Part shown: piece by piece, positions 25,868-35,246 of the stretch
Numbering within the stretch: position 1 is the stretch's first letter
How the letters are laid out: every line of letters starts with the position of its first letter
Assembly: GCA_021733835.1 (NCBI GenBank)
Contig: JAIPKD010000027.1
Span: 1 to 35,246 of the forward strand
Direction of reading: 5' to 3'
Length of the DNA: 35,246 nt
Origin: Verrucomicrobiota bacterium
GTDB lineage: Bacteria; Verrucomicrobiota; Verrucomicrobiia; Limisphaerales; JAIPKD01
Made by a program: the position numbers and the translations under genes
Notes under the pieces: model-generated
Told to the model about the DNA's origin: nothing
The model's database searches: none
What the model saw: only the letters and a program-made list of their open reading frames with translations

Positions 25868-25945
25868 TGGTCGGGGCGGTGAGACTTGAACTCACGACCT
25901 CGCGGACCCGAACCGCGCGCGCTAGCCAGACTACGCTACGCCCCG
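25868..25945 (-). tRNA. tRNA-Pro (anticodon CGG), CCA encoded
   Basis: On the minus strand the cloverleaf is complete: acceptor CGGGGCG pairing with CGCCCCG, U8-A9, a D arm GCGT...GCGC, anticodon stem CGCGG/CCGCG around the loop TTCGGGT (anticodon CGG at 25908-25910, reading CCG), a five-base variable loop AGGTC, T arm GTGAG-TTCAAGT-CTCAC, discriminator A and encoded CCA at 25868-25870. It lies between typA and the sulfatase gene, all on the minus strand. Confidence 0.95.
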
Positions 25946-26031
25946 ACGCTAAGTAAATATTGCCGTTGATCCGGCTCGATTGCAACGCTCTTTTCGATTT
26001 TTTTCATTCTCACGGCGTAATCACGCCGGAA

Positions 26032-27858
26032 TCAAGCGAAAACGGCCGCTGACGCCTTTTGTCCGGCGCGTTTCCTTGCGTTTTCGTCGAGAATCTTCTT
26101 TCGCAACCGCAAGTGATGCGGCGTGGCCTCGACATACTCGTCTTGGCCGATATACTCGAGGCAGCGTTCGAGGCTCATTTTCACCGGCGCGTCCAATTGA
26201 ATCCCCTTCCCTTCGCCTTGGGAACGCATATTGGTCAGCTTCTTCGTTTTACAAGGATTGAACGGCAGGTCGTTATCCCTCGAATTTTCGCCTACGATCA
26301 TACCTTCGTAAATCTTATCGCCGGGTTCGATAAAGACTTTTCCACGTTCCTGGATTAGATTCAGCGCGTAAGCGGTGGCAATGCCGTTTTCCATACTGAC
26401 CAACGACCCGCTTTTCCGCGCCGGTATTTCGCCCTTATCCTGGGCGTATTCGTGGAATAGATGACTCATTACACCCTGGCCGCGCGTGGAATTAACGAGG
26501 TCGGATTCGAAGCCTATAAGGCCGCGCATCGGGATCAACGCTTCTATATGTATCATATCACCGTTATGTTCCATACCTGTTATCTCCCCCTTGCGCATGG
26601 AGAGATTCTCCAGAATGACGCCCATGGAGTCTTTCGGTATTTCCAGGAACAGCTGTTCGACAGGCTCGAGCACCGTCCCGTCGTCTGTACACTTACATAT
26701 CACCTCCGGCCGTGAGATAAGGAGTTCGAAGCCTTCTCTGCGCATTTGTTCGACCAGTATGGCGATCTGCATCTCGCCACGGGCGCATACCTCGAATATA
26801 TGCGGTGCGTCGGTTTCTTCGACACGGATTCCGATGTTCCCGCGTATTTCCTTAAAGAGCCGTTCGCGTATATGCCGTGCGGTCAAGAGCTTTCCGTCGT
26901 TGCCCGCCAGTGGGCCGTCGTTTACGGCGAATTGCATCCGGATGGTCGGCGGGTCGATGGGGACAAACGGCAGCGGTTCGGCGTCCTCGGTGCCCGCGAG
27001 TGTTTCGCCGATAAACACGCTCTCGAATCCAGTCAGACCTATTATATCGCCGGCCGATGCCTCTTTAATCTCGACCTGACGTAATCCGTCGAAGTGGAAA
27101 ATAGCGGTTGCCTTTGCTGTTTCGCGTCTACCGTCGGCATGGATACAGTAGATTTGTTCGCCCACGCGAACAGTGCCGCCGAGGATTTTGCCCAACGCGA
27201 TCCTGCCGAGGTATTCCGAATAATCGAGATTGGCAACCAGCATGCGGAATCCGGCGTCGATGGTCGCTTCCGGCGGTGGGATTTCCCTTACTATCGTATC
27301 GAAGAGCGGTTGCATCGAGTCCGACTCCGTTTCAAAGTCATCGGTGGCAACGCCGTCCTTTGCGCTGGCGTAAATGACGGGAAAATCGAGCTGCTCGTCT
27401 GACGCGTTGAGTGAGATGAAAAGGTCGAATACTTCGTCAAGCACTCGATGCGGATCGGCGTTTTCGCGGTCTATCTTGTTTATGACGACGATTGGTTTGG
27501 CGCCGGACTCCATTGCCTTACGCAGGACATACCGGGTCTGTGCCTGGGGGCCTTCCACCGAGTCTACGACCAGTAGAACGCCGTCGATCATATTCATTAT
27601 CCGTTCCACCTCGCCGCCGAAGTCTGCGTGTCCCGGTGTATCCACTATGTTAATGTGAAAGTCCTTGTACTTAAACGCCGCGTTTTTGGAACGGATGGTG
27701 ATACCCTTTTCGCGTTCCAAGTCCAGCGAATCCATTACTCGTTCTTCTACGTGTTGATTGGCGCGGAATGTGCCGGACTGTTTCAAGAAACAATCCACCA
27801 GTGTCGTTTTCCCGTGGTCAACGTGAGCTATAATTCCAATATTCCTAATGTTTTCCAT
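26032..27858 (-). CDS. typA: Ribosome-associated GTPase TypA/BipA
   Basis: I start at ATG 27858 ([20 protein letters not shown]), which gives about 608 residues, the normal length; the track's 27930 start adds 24 residues foreign to the family. The GTPase motifs are AHVDHGKTT (P-loop), ITIRSKN (switch I), [12 protein letters not shown] and SAKDG. Domain II with LGRIALGKI, two elongation-factor-like domains, and the specific C-terminal domain with [18 protein letters not shown] and RSQGEG follow. TypA binds the ribosome like EF-G/LepA and helps 50S assembly and stress or cold growth. No Shine-Dalgarno is visible. It lies downstream of metH in the same direction. Confidence 0.97.
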   Translation of the reverse strand: MENIRNIGIIAHVDHGKTTLVDCFLKQSGTFRANQHVEERVMDSLDLEREKGITIRSKNAAFKYKDFHINIVDTPGHADFGGEVERIMNMIDGVLLVVDSVEGPQAQTRYVLRKAMESGAKPIVVINKIDRENADPHRVLDEVFDLFISLNASDEQLDFPVIYASAKDGVATDDFETESDSMQPLFDTIVREIPPPEATIDAGFRMLVANLDYSEYLGRIALGKILGGTVRVGEQIYCIHADGRRETAKATAIFHFDGLRQVEIKEASAGDIIGLTGFESVFIGETLAGTEDAEPLPFVPIDPPTIRMQFAVNDGPLAGNDGKLLTARHIRERLFKEIRGNIGIRVEETDAPHIFEVCARGEMQIAILVEQMRREGFELLISRPEVICKCTDDGTVLEPVEQLFLEIPKDSMGVILENLSMRKGEITGMEHNGDMIHIEALIPMRGLIGFESDLVNSTRGQGVMSHLFHEYAQDKGEIPARKSGSLVSMENGIATAYALNLIQERGKVFIEPGDKIYEGMIVGENSRDNDLPFNPCKTKKLTNMRSQGEGKGIQLDAPVKMSLERCLEYIGQDEYVEATPHHLRLRKKILDENARKRAGQKASAAVFA

Positions 27859-27952
27859 ATTAATAATAACAGGCGGGGTAATTTGCTTGTATTCCCCGCA
27901 AAGGTCAAGCGTGATAAATGAACATCTCAAGAGAAGGCTGTTAAATCTTGAG

Positions 27953-27977
27953 CACGCCGGCTAAGCGAAGCGGCGTG
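27953..27977 (-). terminator. Hairpin between metH and typA
   Basis: CACGCCG and CGGCGTG (27953-27959 with 27971-27977) form a 7-bp stem, with an alternative inner GCT/AGC pairing. It directly follows the metH stop on the minus strand. No T-run follows, so it may be a processing or attenuating hairpin rather than a full terminator. Confidence 0.4.
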
Positions 27978-27994
27978 TACCTAGCACCATCCAG

Positions 27995-30900
27995 CTAATC
28001 CATCGGATCATAGTCGAGGTATGGCGCAAGCCATTTCTCAACTGTCCGGACGTCCATGGACTTGCGTTTGTGGTAGTCCACCACCTGATCCCTGCCGATC
28101 TTACCGACACCGAAATACTTCGATTCCGGATGCGCGAAGTATAGTCCCGACACACTGCTTGCGGGGATCATCGCGCAGGATTCGGTCAGTTTGATATCCG
28201 CATTTTTTTCGACATCGAGCAGCTCCCAGAGGATGTTTTTTTCTGTATGATCGGGGCAAGCCGGGTATCCGGCCGCCGGCCGGATTCCGCGGTAGCGTTC
28301 GCGTATAAGGTCTTCATTGGACAGTTTCTCGTTCTTGCCGTATCCCCACTCTATCCTGACGCGTTTGTGCAGGTACTCGGCGAAGGCCTCGGCCAATCTG
28401 TCGCTCAATGCCTTTACCATGATCGAGGTGTAGTCATCGTTTTCCTCCTCGAACCGCTTGCATAGCTCCGGCATACGGTGCCCTGCGGTGACGGCAAAGG
28501 CGCCTATGTAATCGCGTCTGCCCGATGACTTCGGCGCAACAAAATCCGCCAGGGCGAAGTTGGGTTTCTCATCGGATTTATCCATTTGTTGTCGCAGGGT
28601 GTGGAAGGTAGTCAATAAACCCGAGCGCGAGTCGTCCGCGTAAAGCTCGATGTCATCGCCTACGCTGTTGGCCGGAAAGAATCCATAAACGCCGGCGGCG
28701 CCCAGGAGTTTTTCGGATGCGATCTTATCCAATAGTTTCCTTGCATCGTCGTACAGTTCCCTCGCCCGCTCGCCTGTTTCGGGTTTCTCGAATATCGACG
28801 GGAACCGTCCTCGCAACCCCCATGCATGGAAGAACGGCGACCAGTCGATGAACTCTATTAATTCCGCGATCGGGAGTTCGCGTATCGTACGCACACCCGT
28901 GAACTCCGGCTCGGGGATATCGATATTTTCCCAGTCGAACTCGGGCTTTCGTTTGCGCGCGTCTTGAATCGAGAGCAATGGTTTATGGCTGGTCTTATCC
29001 AGATGCTGTTGCCGGAGTTTTTCTTGCGCTTGAAAATTCTTTTCAACGAATTCCGGTTTTTGTTCTTCGCTGAGCAGGCTGCCGACTATGCCGGGACACC
29101 TTGAGGCGTCGATAACATGACTGACCGGCTGGTCGTAATTCGGCGCGATCTTCACCGCAGTGTGGATTTTGCTGGTCGTTGCGCCGCCGATTAATAACGG
29201 CACGTTAAATTTCTCGCGCTGCATCTCCTTGGCCACGTGCACCATTTCCTCGAGCGACGGCGTGATCAGTCCGCTTAACCCGATTATGTCTACATCCTTT
29301 TCCTTCGCAGCTTCGAGTATTTGGTCGCAGGCGATCATTACGCCTAGGTCTATTACTTCGTAGTTGTTACAGCTCAGGACGACGCCGACGATGTTTTTGC
29401 CTATGTCGTGGACATCGCCCTTGACGGTTGCGAGGAGGATTTTGCCTTTTGTGTGTGCTTTGCCTGCGGCGCGTTTTTCTTCTTCCATGAACGGCATGAG
29501 ATAGGCGACCGCCTTTTTCATTACACGCGCGCTTTTCACCACCTGCGGAAGGAACATCTTGCCGCTGCCGAAGAGGTCGCCGACCACATTCATACCGTTC
29601 ATCAGCGGGTCTTCGATCACGGTCAGCGGGCTGTTGTACTTTTGCCTGGCTTCCTCGACGTCCTCTTCCACGTAATCGGTGATTCCCTTGACAAGCGCAT
29701 GCTCGATCCGCTTTTCAACCTCTGCGTTCCGCCATTCGTTTTTGGCGACGACCTCCCTGCCCTGGTCTTTAACCGTATCGGCGAACTCGATCAACCGTTC
29801 GGTGGCATCCGGTCGCCTATTCAAAAGGACGTCCTCGACCAGAACCAGCAGGTCTTTTGGGATATCCTCGTAAACGGCGAGCTGCCCGGCGTTTACAATC
29901 CCCATATCGAGCCCGGCCTGAATCGCATGATAAAGGAACGCCGAATGCATGGCTTCCCTGACGACGTTATTGCCGCGGAACGAGAAAGAAATATTGCTTA
30001 TACCGCCGCTGACCTTGGTTTCCGGCATCAGTTCCTTTATCCGGCGCGTCGCCTCAATGAATGCCACCGCATAGTCGTTGTGTTCTTCCATGCCCGTGGC
30101 GACTGTAAGTATATTCGGATCGAATATAACGTCTTCGGCGGCAAAACCGATCTCTTCGGTAAGAATCTTGAACGACCTCTGGCTAATCTCGACCTTGTGC
30201 TCGGAGGTGACCGCCTGGCCCGCTTCGTCGAAGGCCATTACAACCACCGCCGCGCCGTAACGTTTAATCGCGCGCGCCTGCTTCTTGAAATTCTCTTCGC
30301 CCTCCTTCAGACTTATCGAGTTTACGATGCCCTTGCCTTGAATGCACTTTAATCCGGCCTCGATTACATTCCAGTTCGAGCTGTCTATCATTATCGGCAC
30401 ACGCGAGATATCCGGTTCGGAGGCCACCAGGTTCAGGAACTTAACCATTACGGCCTTCGAATCGAGCATCGCTTCGTCCAAATTGATATCGATGATGTTC
30501 GCGCCGCCTTCCACCTGATCCCGCGCAATGGATAGCGCCTCCTCGTATTTCTCTTCACGGATAAGCCGGGCGAATTTGCGACTGCCCATAACATTGGTTC
30601 GCTCGCCTATGTGAATGAAATTGCTGTCCTCGTCGATTACCAGCGGTTCGAGTCCGCTCAACCGCAGACATCGAGGTTGTCGCGATGGGACTCGAGGCCT
30701 GCATCCGCGTACGGCGTCGGCGATGGCCTTGATATGTTCCGGTGTGGAACCACAGCAGCCGCCCGCAAAATTCAGCCAGCCGGCCTCGGCGAACTCGCGC
30801 AATTGCCCGGCCATTATCTCCGGCGTCTCATCAAACCCGCCGAACGCGTTCGGCAGCCCCGCATTTGGATGGCAGCTCACATACGACGGTGTCTTTGCCG

Positions 30901-31687
30901 ACAACTCCTCGACGAACGACCGCATCTGCTTTGCGCCAAGCGCGCAATTGATCCCTATGCTCAAGAACGGAAAATGCGAGACCGATACCCGGTATGCCTC
31001 AACTGTCTGGCCTGACAGCGTCCTGCCGCTCTTGTCGGTAATGGTAAAGGAAATCATGACCGGCACACGTTTGCCGGTGTCTTCGAAATATTTATCTATG
31101 GCGAACAACGCGGCCTTCGAATTCAACGTATCGAATACCGTCTCCACCAATAGAATGTCCGTGCCGCCTTCCATAAGCCCGCGTACCTGCTCGTAATACG
31201 AAGCGGCAAGTTGATCAAAATCCACCGCGCGCGCCGCCGGATTATTCACGTCCGGCGAAATCGACGCGGTTCGGTTTGTAGGCCCGATTGACCCCGCCAC
31301 AAAACATTCTCTGTTGGGGTCTGATTGACGAAACCGTTCAACCGCACTCTGCGCAACACGCGCAGCGTTCAGGTTAAGCTCATGGGCAAGCGCCTCCATC
31401 CCGTAGTCCGCCAGCGAAATCGAATTCGAATTGAAAGTGTTTGTCTCGATTATATCCGCGCCGGCCTCGAGGTATTTAACGTGGATATCCTCGATTATCT
31501 TCGGCCGCGTCAAGGTGAGCAAGTCGTTGTTACCCTTCAAGTCCGCATCCCAGGACTCGAACCTGTCGCCGCGATAATCCTTTTCCTCGAGATTTAACGA
31601 TTGAATAACCGTTCCCATCGCGCCGTCGAGCACGAGGATTCGTTCCTGGAGTAATCTCTTTAATGTATCAACCCTTTGTTGCTGCAT
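27995..31687 (-). CDS. metH: Cobalamin-dependent methionine synthase
   Basis: Transfers the methyl group of 5-methyltetrahydrofolate to homocysteine through cobalamin. The ATG at 31687 ([26 protein letters not shown]) gives about 1,230 residues, close to the E. coli length; the track start at 31768 adds 27 residues. All four modules are present: homocysteine domain with zinc ligands ([18 protein letters not shown]); pterin domain ([27 protein letters not shown]); cap plus cobalamin domain with the DxHxxG site ([13 protein letters not shown]); and the S-adenosylmethionine reactivation domain ([36 protein letters not shown]). I see no S-box or B12 riboswitch in the 139-bp leader. The rhomboid gene lies upstream in the same direction. 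Confidence 0.98.
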   Translation of the reverse strand: MQQQRVDTLKRLLQERILVLDGAMGTVIQSLNLEEKDYRGDRFESWDADLKGNNDLLTLTRPKIIEDIHVKYLEAGADIIETNTFNSNSISLADYGMEALAHELNLNAARVAQSAVERFRQSDPNRECFVAGSIGPTNRTASISPDVNNPAARAVDFDQLAASYYEQVRGLMEGGTDILLVETVFDTLNSKAALFAIDKYFEDTGKRVPVMISFTITDKSGRTLSGQTVEAYRVSVSHFPFLSIGINCALGAKQMRSFVEELSAKTPSYVSCHPNAGLPNAFGGFDETPEIMAGQLREFAEAGWLNFAGGCCGSTPEHIKAIADAVRGCRPRVPSRQPRCLRLSGLEPLVIDEDSNFIHIGERTNVMGSRKFARLIREEKYEEALSIARDQVEGGANIIDINLDEAMLDSKAVMVKFLNLVASEPDISRVPIMIDSSNWNVIEAGLKCIQGKGIVNSISLKEGEENFKKQARAIKRYGAAVVVMAFDEAGQAVTSEHKVEISQRSFKILTEEIGFAAEDVIFDPNILTVATGMEEHNDYAVAFIEATRRIKELMPETKVSGGISNISFSFRGNNVVREAMHSAFLYHAIQAGLDMGIVNAGQLAVYEDIPKDLLVLVEDVLLNRRPDATERLIEFADTVKDQGREVVAKNEWRNAEVEKRIEHALVKGITDYVEEDVEEARQKYNSPLTVIEDPLMNGMNVVGDLFGSGKMFLPQVVKSARVMKKAVAYLMPFMEEEKRAAGKAHTKGKILLATVKGDVHDIGKNIVGVVLSCNNYEVIDLGVMIACDQILEAAKEKDVDIIGLSGLITPSLEEMVHVAKEMQREKFNVPLLIGGATTSKIHTAVKIAPNYDQPVSHVIDASRCPGIVGSLLSEEQKPEFVEKNFQAQEKLRQQHLDKTSHKPLLSIQDARKRKPEFDWENIDIPEPEFTGVRTIRELPIAELIEFIDWSPFFHAWGLRGRFPSIFEKPETGERARELYDDARKLLDKIASEKLLGAAGVYGFFPANSVGDDIELYADDSRSGLLTTFHTLRQQMDKSDEKPNFALADFVAPKSSGRRDYIGAFAVTAGHRMPELCKRFEEENDDYTSIMVKALSDRLAEAFAEYLHKRVRIEWGYGKNEKLSNEDLIRERYRGIRPAAGYPACPDHTEKNILWELLDVEKNADIKLTESCAMIPASSVSGLYFAHPESKYFGVGKIGRDQVVDYHKRKSMDVRTVEKWLAPYLDYDPMD

Positions 31688-31826
31688 GATAATTTCGATA
31701 AATGACAACTGCTTTAAAAAATGATCCGCCCCACTGCCACCCGAACTAGAGAAGATACGCCGGAACACGGCGAATTCAAGTGTTAAATCAACATATCTCG
31801 ATAAGTAGATACGTTGGTATGCGCGC

Positions 31827-32924
31827 TCAGCCGCCGCGCCGCGAACCGGAATTGGAACAAAGCCAAAATATAATCCCTACCACGCAACCGCCGAGATGCG
31901 CCGTCGATGCAGTCGAGGATTCGCCCTCCAATAGTAGCCTTAAACCGATGATCTGGAATAATACCCAGATAATAAACGCCAGGTAAACAGGTATCGTACC
32001 CCAGAAAAAACGGAAGAATATCCTCAAATTCGTAAACGGATAACTAAACGCGTAAAACGCTATAATACCCGATATGCCGCCGCTTGCGCCTACACATGGA
32101 GTCGTTGTCCCCGCAAAAAAGATAAGATGAACAATATTCCCCGCCAGTGTGGAAAGCAGAATAAGGATGATAAAACGCTTAATCGACAATATTTCTTCGA
32201 CGTTATCGCCGAATACAATGAGGAAGTAGAGATTGCTTATCAAGTGCCACCAGCCGGCATGGATGAAAAAAGAGGAAAAGAAGGTCAATCCCATGAATCG
32301 AAACGGTTCCGACGGAATGAAACCAAACAGGTCGACCACACCGCGAAGGTCTTGAAATGATGAGATACTGAATAGCGCGACCAGCCCGGCCACAATCCAT
32401 GTCGCCCACGGGATACTCGATACGGTGCACGCATCATCCTCGACCGGTAATCCCATTACGGCGGGAATCGCCTTCAATCCAAGCTCTTCGAGACCGGCGG
32501 GGTCTTCGGACGCGCGCAGGCGTTCACCCATCATGCGCACTTCAATCAACGCTAACTCCCGTTTGGCCTCCGGCGACAATTCATCTTTGGCGCGGACTTC
32601 ACGGCTCATCGGGAATACATCCAACTCTTCGGGATCGAACCAGATGAACTGACACCTCTTGCATCCGTCCAGTTTTACTTGCGTTCTGCCGGCCGGCATC
32701 GGTACTTCCGCCATTCTTTTTCCGCATGCAGGGCATTTCCGTATACCGGAGGACGGAGAATCATAAACCTTGCGCCACAAGTAATTTGCTACGTCGTTAT
32801 CGGTACGTTTTCTAAATACGCTGATATTCAATCCCCGGCCGCCGCAGTGCTTACAGACCCAATACAGACCTTCGCGTCTCTTACAACGCTGAAGCACGGT
32901 CTTGCATGTAGGACATTCCATCAT
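31827..32924 (-). CDS. Zinc-ribbon rhomboid-family intramembrane serine protease
   Basis: A 365-residue protein. The first 100 residues hold two zinc-ribbon-like knuckle sets: [10 protein letters not shown] with WVCKHCGG, and [10 protein letters not shown] with [16 protein letters not shown]; the latter is the zf-TFIIB pattern. A charged linker (about 105-165) leads to six predicted membrane helices ([16 protein letters not shown] onward). The rhomboid core has [15 protein letters not shown] (His/Asn of the oxyanion region), GASGGISG with the catalytic Ser, and [10 protein letters not shown] with the catalytic His. Rhomboids cut substrate transmembrane helices within the bilayer. The cytosolic zinc ribbons may control or recruit substrates; that is inference. 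It starts the minus-strand run before metH. Confidence 0.93.
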   Translation of the reverse strand: MMECPTCKTVLQRCKRREGLYWVCKHCGGRGLNISVFRKRTDNDVANYLWRKVYDSPSSGIRKCPACGKRMAEVPMPAGRTQVKLDGCKRCQFIWFDPEELDVFPMSREVRAKDELSPEAKRELALIEVRMMGERLRASEDPAGLEELGLKAIPAVMGLPVEDDACTVSSIPWATWIVAGLVALFSISSFQDLRGVVDLFGFIPSEPFRFMGLTFFSSFFIHAGWWHLISNLYFLIVFGDNVEEILSIKRFIILILLSTLAGNIVHLIFFAGTTTPCVGASGGISGIIAFYAFSYPFTNLRIFFRFFWGTIPVYLAFIIWVLFQIIGLRLLLEGESSTASTAHLGGCVVGIIFWLCSNSGSRRGG

Positions 32925-33408
32925 TACAGATAATTAATATTGCAGTCCCGTTCCGCATACGTATTCGTCCGCCTCGGGATTTTCGAAGATGCATTACGTA
33001 AGCACCTGATATCCATACAGGGTATTATTATGAATAATTGTTGTTCTGAAAACTATTAAATGAAGTCAGGTATGGCATGATCAAGCTATTAAATAAGGCC
33101 TGGAATGCGCGTTATCTCATTGTTCTGTGGTTTCGTATGTTCCATGCTCAAACCACATCTGACATTGGGAAATAAAACCCACACCAGTTATGCAAAATGA
33201 TACATTATTGGGGAATATCACCCTAAAGCACAGGTTTCGACGATACCCGAGATTGCGTTTTATTAGTCGTATATACCTGTTTATGAAGGCCTTATGCATG
33301 ATTATTGCGCTTGGCATAATTCCTGCGCAGAGAATGGCAACGAGGCCAATTGCCGTGGCCGGCAACTGGAAGTATGATGAAGCGACAATTTAAACAGGAA
33401 CTGAAGTT
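32925..33408. other. Gene-poor divergent region (484 bp)
   Basis: This region separates the rhomboid start (-) from the repeat-protein start (+). It is AT-rich with small hairpins, for example ATTATT-atg-AATAAT near 33030. Two overlapping short ORFs, 33190-33393 (+) and 33117-33365 (-), lack ribosome sites and recognisable content and are not accepted; a 36-residue peptide from ATG 33283 (MKALCMIIALGIIPAQ) is the only faintly gene-like piece. The promoter of the repeat-protein gene is expected here but I cannot pick one. Confidence 0.4.
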
Positions 33409-34344
33409 ATGAGAAGATTTAAATATTTGGCATTAGCGATTGTCCTAGGGCTTTCGCTTGTAGCCGTAAATGCACAGGAGTCACCGGACCAGGACGCATC
33501 ACGACAACGTGACATGGAGCGCGCGCAAGAGGATAATCAAGCACCGCCGGATGACGCTATCCTTAGGCGTGATCAAGACCGTGTTCATCAGGATGAGACA
33601 ACTCCGCCTGACGACGGCGAGACAACTCCGCCTGACGACGGCGAGACAACTCCGCCTGACGACGGCGAGACAACTCCGCCTGACGACGGCGAGACTACAC
33701 CGCCTGACGACGGCGAGACTACACCGCCTGACGACGGCGAGACTACACCGCCTGACGACGGCGAGACTACATCGCCTGAAGACGGCGAAGCTACACCGCC
33801 TGAAGACGGCGAGACTACACCTCCTGAAGACGGCGAAGCTACACCTCCTGAAGACGGCGAAGCTACACCTCCTGAAGACGGCGAGACAACCCCGCCTGAC
33901 GATGGAACAACCCCTTCGGATGACGGCGAGATAACCGATCCCGATCAACCGACCGACACGGAACCGCCGTATATGGGGCGAGGCGAACGCCCAGAGCGGC
34001 CGGAGCGGCCTGAACGTCCCAACCGCCCAGAGCGTCCCGAATTACCTGATGACCTCCAAGAACTTGTTACGCAATTCCATCAGGCACGTGAAGATTTCCT
34101 GGCCGAGCACCAGGAATTTATGAGGCAGATGAGGAATCAGATCAAGGAAGAACGCGAAGAAATCCGGGATAACCTGGCACAGAAACGCGAAGAATTCCTC
34201 GATGCCCAGCGGGAAATGCGGAATCAGATTCGTGACCGGCTTCAAGAGATTCGTGAAGAGTTCCAGAACAACCGCGATCAAATCCTGGAACAGGCCCGTG
34301 ACCAAGCGCAGGAAAGGGTTCGTGACCGTATCGGTGAGGATTAA
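33409..34344 (+). CDS. Exported TTPPDDGE octapeptide-repeat protein with charged C-terminal coiled coil
   Basis: ATG 33409 has AGGAA eight bases upstream. The 311-residue protein starts with a signal peptide (YLALAIVLGLSLVAVNA, cleavage before QESPDQ). Residues 63-166 are thirteen octapeptide units of type E(T/A)TPP(D/E)DG, then a degenerate TTPSDDG and a Pro/Arg tract (RPERPERPERPNRPERPE). The last 100 residues are a long charged helix (REEIRDNLAQKREEFLDAQR, with repeated RNQI and RDR) that should form a coiled coil. The acidic Pro-rich spacer would be extended, possibly reaching across the periplasm or cell wall. There is no known enzyme domain; I cannot name a family. A hairpin terminator follows and a probable beta-barrel gene comes next, suggesting an envelope role. 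Confidence 0.8.
   Translation: MRRFKYLALAIVLGLSLVAVNAQESPDQDASRQRDMERAQEDNQAPPDDAILRRDQDRVHQDETTPPDDGETTPPDDGETTPPDDGETTPPDDGETTPPDDGETTPPDDGETTPPDDGETTSPEDGEATPPEDGETTPPEDGEATPPEDGEATPPEDGETTPPDDGTTPSDDGEITDPDQPTDTEPPYMGRGERPERPERPERPNRPERPELPDDLQELVTQFHQAREDFLAEHQEFMRQMRNQIKEEREEIRDNLAQKREEFLDAQREMRNQIRDRLQEIREEFQNNRDQILEQARDQAQERVRDRIGED
33595..33906 (+). repeat. Thirteen tandem 24-bp coding repeats
   Basis: Units follow GAGACAACTCCGCCTGACGACGGC. Units 1-4 share gagacaactccg, units 5-7 share gagactacaccg, and units 8-12 are GAA-type variants encoding PEDG. This block pattern of silent changes indicates growth by slippage or unequal exchange. The 24-bp period also keeps other frames open on both strands, creating spurious ORFs in the track. 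Confidence 0.95.
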
Positions 34345-34376
34345 TAAATAGCCGATCTGCAGCCAACACAACCTAC

Positions 34377-34421
34377 TTTACAAGCCCGGCGACATAACGA
34401 TCGATCGTCCGGGCTTGTAAA
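34377..34421 (+). terminator. Long hairpin terminator after the repeat-protein gene
   Basis: TTTACAAGCCCGG (34377-34389) pairs perfectly with CCGGGCTTGTAAA (34409-34421), a 13-bp stem 33 bases after the stop. The 19-base loop itself contains the palindrome ACGATCGATCGT. The run after the stem (tttaat) is short but fits intrinsic termination. Confidence 0.7.
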
Positions 34422-34474
34422 TTTAATCGGGAGTATTCAGGATAAATCACGGTAAGCGAAGATTAATACTTATA

Positions 34475-35246
34475 ATGCTGCATAATACCAACAGGAAACC
34501 GTCGAACCAACCGAAATATAATGAAGTCACCGCACTCGAAATACTGCGTCACATCGATATTGCTGCGGTTTTGAAGAATCCGATACTTTTCGTAATCCTT
34601 ATTCACCTGGTATCTTTGTACACGGTTCGTTCCTCATCCGCTACCTCCACCAATATAATCGAGGAACCGCAATCGCCTTCCTGGCTTAATACATACAGTC
34701 TCAAAGCCGGCCTAGGTTATAATGATAATATCACCTTCAGCAGTGTAGAACGTGACAACAGCCCGTTTATTATCGGTGGAGTTGATGCGATGTTTTATCG
34801 CATTCCAAAAGATGATTACAGTTTCTACGCGTTTATATTAGGCGAGGGCAAATATTACACGGACGCAGAAAGTGTTGAGATGGAAAAGTTTATTATATCT
34901 CAGGCTGAGCTTGAAAAGGAATTTTCCGATAAATACCGGCTCGGTACGAGAATTGGACATATATATCAAGACCGGATATTCGATGCCTCGATAACCGAAG
35001 ACATATATTCGACACTCCAAGTTCAGGGCCATGATTTCTCTGTTAGCCCTTTTATTGAATACGATTTTACATCACGACTAACAGGCGGTTTTAAGCTTCA
35101 ATTGGAACGACAATTATTCGATGAGCCACTCGATGATTACTGGGAGTATAGACCTGCATTTTCTCTTGAGTTCAGTCGATCAAAACACTCCGGTCTTGAA
35201 TTTACTTATAAACCCGGATACCGGACGTACGATACAAGATTCAGCA
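34475..35246 (+). CDS. Probable outer-membrane beta-barrel protein, 5' part (runs off window)
   Basis: Not in the ORF track because the frame stays open to the last base. From ATG 34475 about 257 codons are visible (MLHNTNRKPSNQPKYNEV). A second possible start, TTG 34571, gives MKNPILFVILIHLVSLYTVRSSSA, a cleaner signal peptide, and may be the real one. The rest alternates aromatic or hydrophobic with polar residues in short strands ending in turns (LKAGLGYNDNITF, DDYSFYAFILGEGKYY, FSVSPFIEYDFTSRLTGGFKL, LEFTYKPGYRTYD), the pattern of outer-membrane beta-barrels. No named family is recognised. It follows the octapeptide-repeat gene across a terminator. Its C-terminus, needed for a firm assignment, is outside the window. 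Confidence 0.65.
   Translation, partial: MLHNTNRKPSNQPKYNEVTALEILRHIDIAAVLKNPILFVILIHLVSLYTVRSSSATSTNIIEEPQSPSWLNTYSLKAGLGYNDNITFSSVERDNSPFIIGGVDAMFYRIPKDDYSFYAFILGEGKYYTDAESVEMEKFIISQAELEKEFSDKYRLGTRIGHIYQDRIFDASITEDIYSTLQVQGHDFSVSPFIEYDFTSRLTGGFKLQLERQLFDEPLDDYWEYRPAFSLEFSRSKHSGLEFTYKPGYRTYDTRFS

Noticed and set aside
25868-25945. tRNA-Pro as an integration site for a mobile element
   Set aside because: There is no integrase, no repeated tRNA 3' end and no foreign-looking genes on either side.
27859-27930. Longer N-terminus of TypA in the ORF track
   Set aside because: The extension is not seen in the family, which starts with [19 protein letters not shown]-like sequence; the same reasoning applies to the metH extension at 31688-31768.
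29408-30352. 314-residue ORF antisense to metH
   Set aside because: It is a shadow frame of a fully conserved metH; its product has no domain and no ribosome site.
31688-31826. S-box (SAM) or cobalamin riboswitch upstream of metH
   Set aside because: The minus-strand leader contains CTTATCGAGA, like the start of an S-box, and GGTGGCAGTG, but the following conserved S-box core and the B12 box are absent.
33117-33393. Overlapping small ORFs in the 484-bp gap
   Set aside because: They overlap on opposite strands, lack ribosome sites and show no recognisable domain.
33470-33948. Alternative-frame ORFs over the 24-bp repeats on both strands
   Set aside because: A 24-bp period keeps every frame open by chance; only the +33409 frame has a signal peptide and ribosome site.

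Overview
The window reads as a chromosomal segment from a free-living, probably aquatic bacterium of the PVC superphylum; Kiritimatiellota, Lentisphaerota or a neighbouring Verrucomicrobiota lineage fits best. This is inferred from gene style: a giant secreted protein with dystroglycan/cadherin-like repeats, EF-hand/dockerin-like modules (DTNRD...LYNSDGYH) and a C-terminal FFKLRIE-type tail, plus a PL1 lyase, a DUF1593 protein, an S1 sulfatase and a characteristic small ferredoxin. No rRNA or other decisive marker is present. I see no phage, transposase, CRISPR array or plasmid gene, so the window is mostly core chromosome with some accessory surface and polysaccharide genes.

Layout. 1-3104 (+): 3' part of a giant modular surface protein. 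3303-8015 (-): RND pump, its lipoprotein adaptor and a DUF2892 membrane protein, facing a divergent ArsR-type regulator (8111-8455, +) across a short palindrome. 8660-10639 (+): an unrecognised 659-residue protein. 10721-12004: cinA. 12187-13308: a receiver plus degenerate histidine-kinase protein. 13391-13624 (-): ferredoxin. 13747-15189 (+): pyruvate kinase. 15395-15694: small membrane-anchored coil protein. 15714-16772 (-): PHP-family phosphatase and FmdB zinc ribbon. 17102-19893 (+): exported DUF1593 protein and pectate-lyase-like PL1 enzyme. 20034-22838 (+): serS and glgA. 23113-25672 (-): LptF/G permease and sulfatase. 25868-25945 (-): tRNA-Pro(CGG). 26032-32924 (-): typA, metH and a zinc-ribbon rhomboid protease. 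33409-34344 (+): exported octapeptide-repeat protein. 34475-35246 (+): start of a probable outer-membrane beta-barrel protein cut by the window end.

How the parts relate. The ArsR/DUF2892/RND block looks like a self-regulated efflux unit. The DUF1593-PL1 pair, and possibly the sulfatase, suggest use of sulfated or pectin-like polysaccharide. Pyruvate kinase, GlgA, SerS, TypA and MetH are housekeeping. The last two genes look like a cell-envelope pair.

The least explained items are a modular hairpin repeat present three times in intergenic DNA (12010-12100, 19911-19976, 22933-23006), a 25-bp-period tandem repeat after pyruvate kinase, the 659-residue orphan protein, the kinase-like protein that has lost key catalytic residues, and the TTPPDDGE-repeat protein with its charged C-terminal coil. 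I do not see a clear, complete new defence or mobile system.
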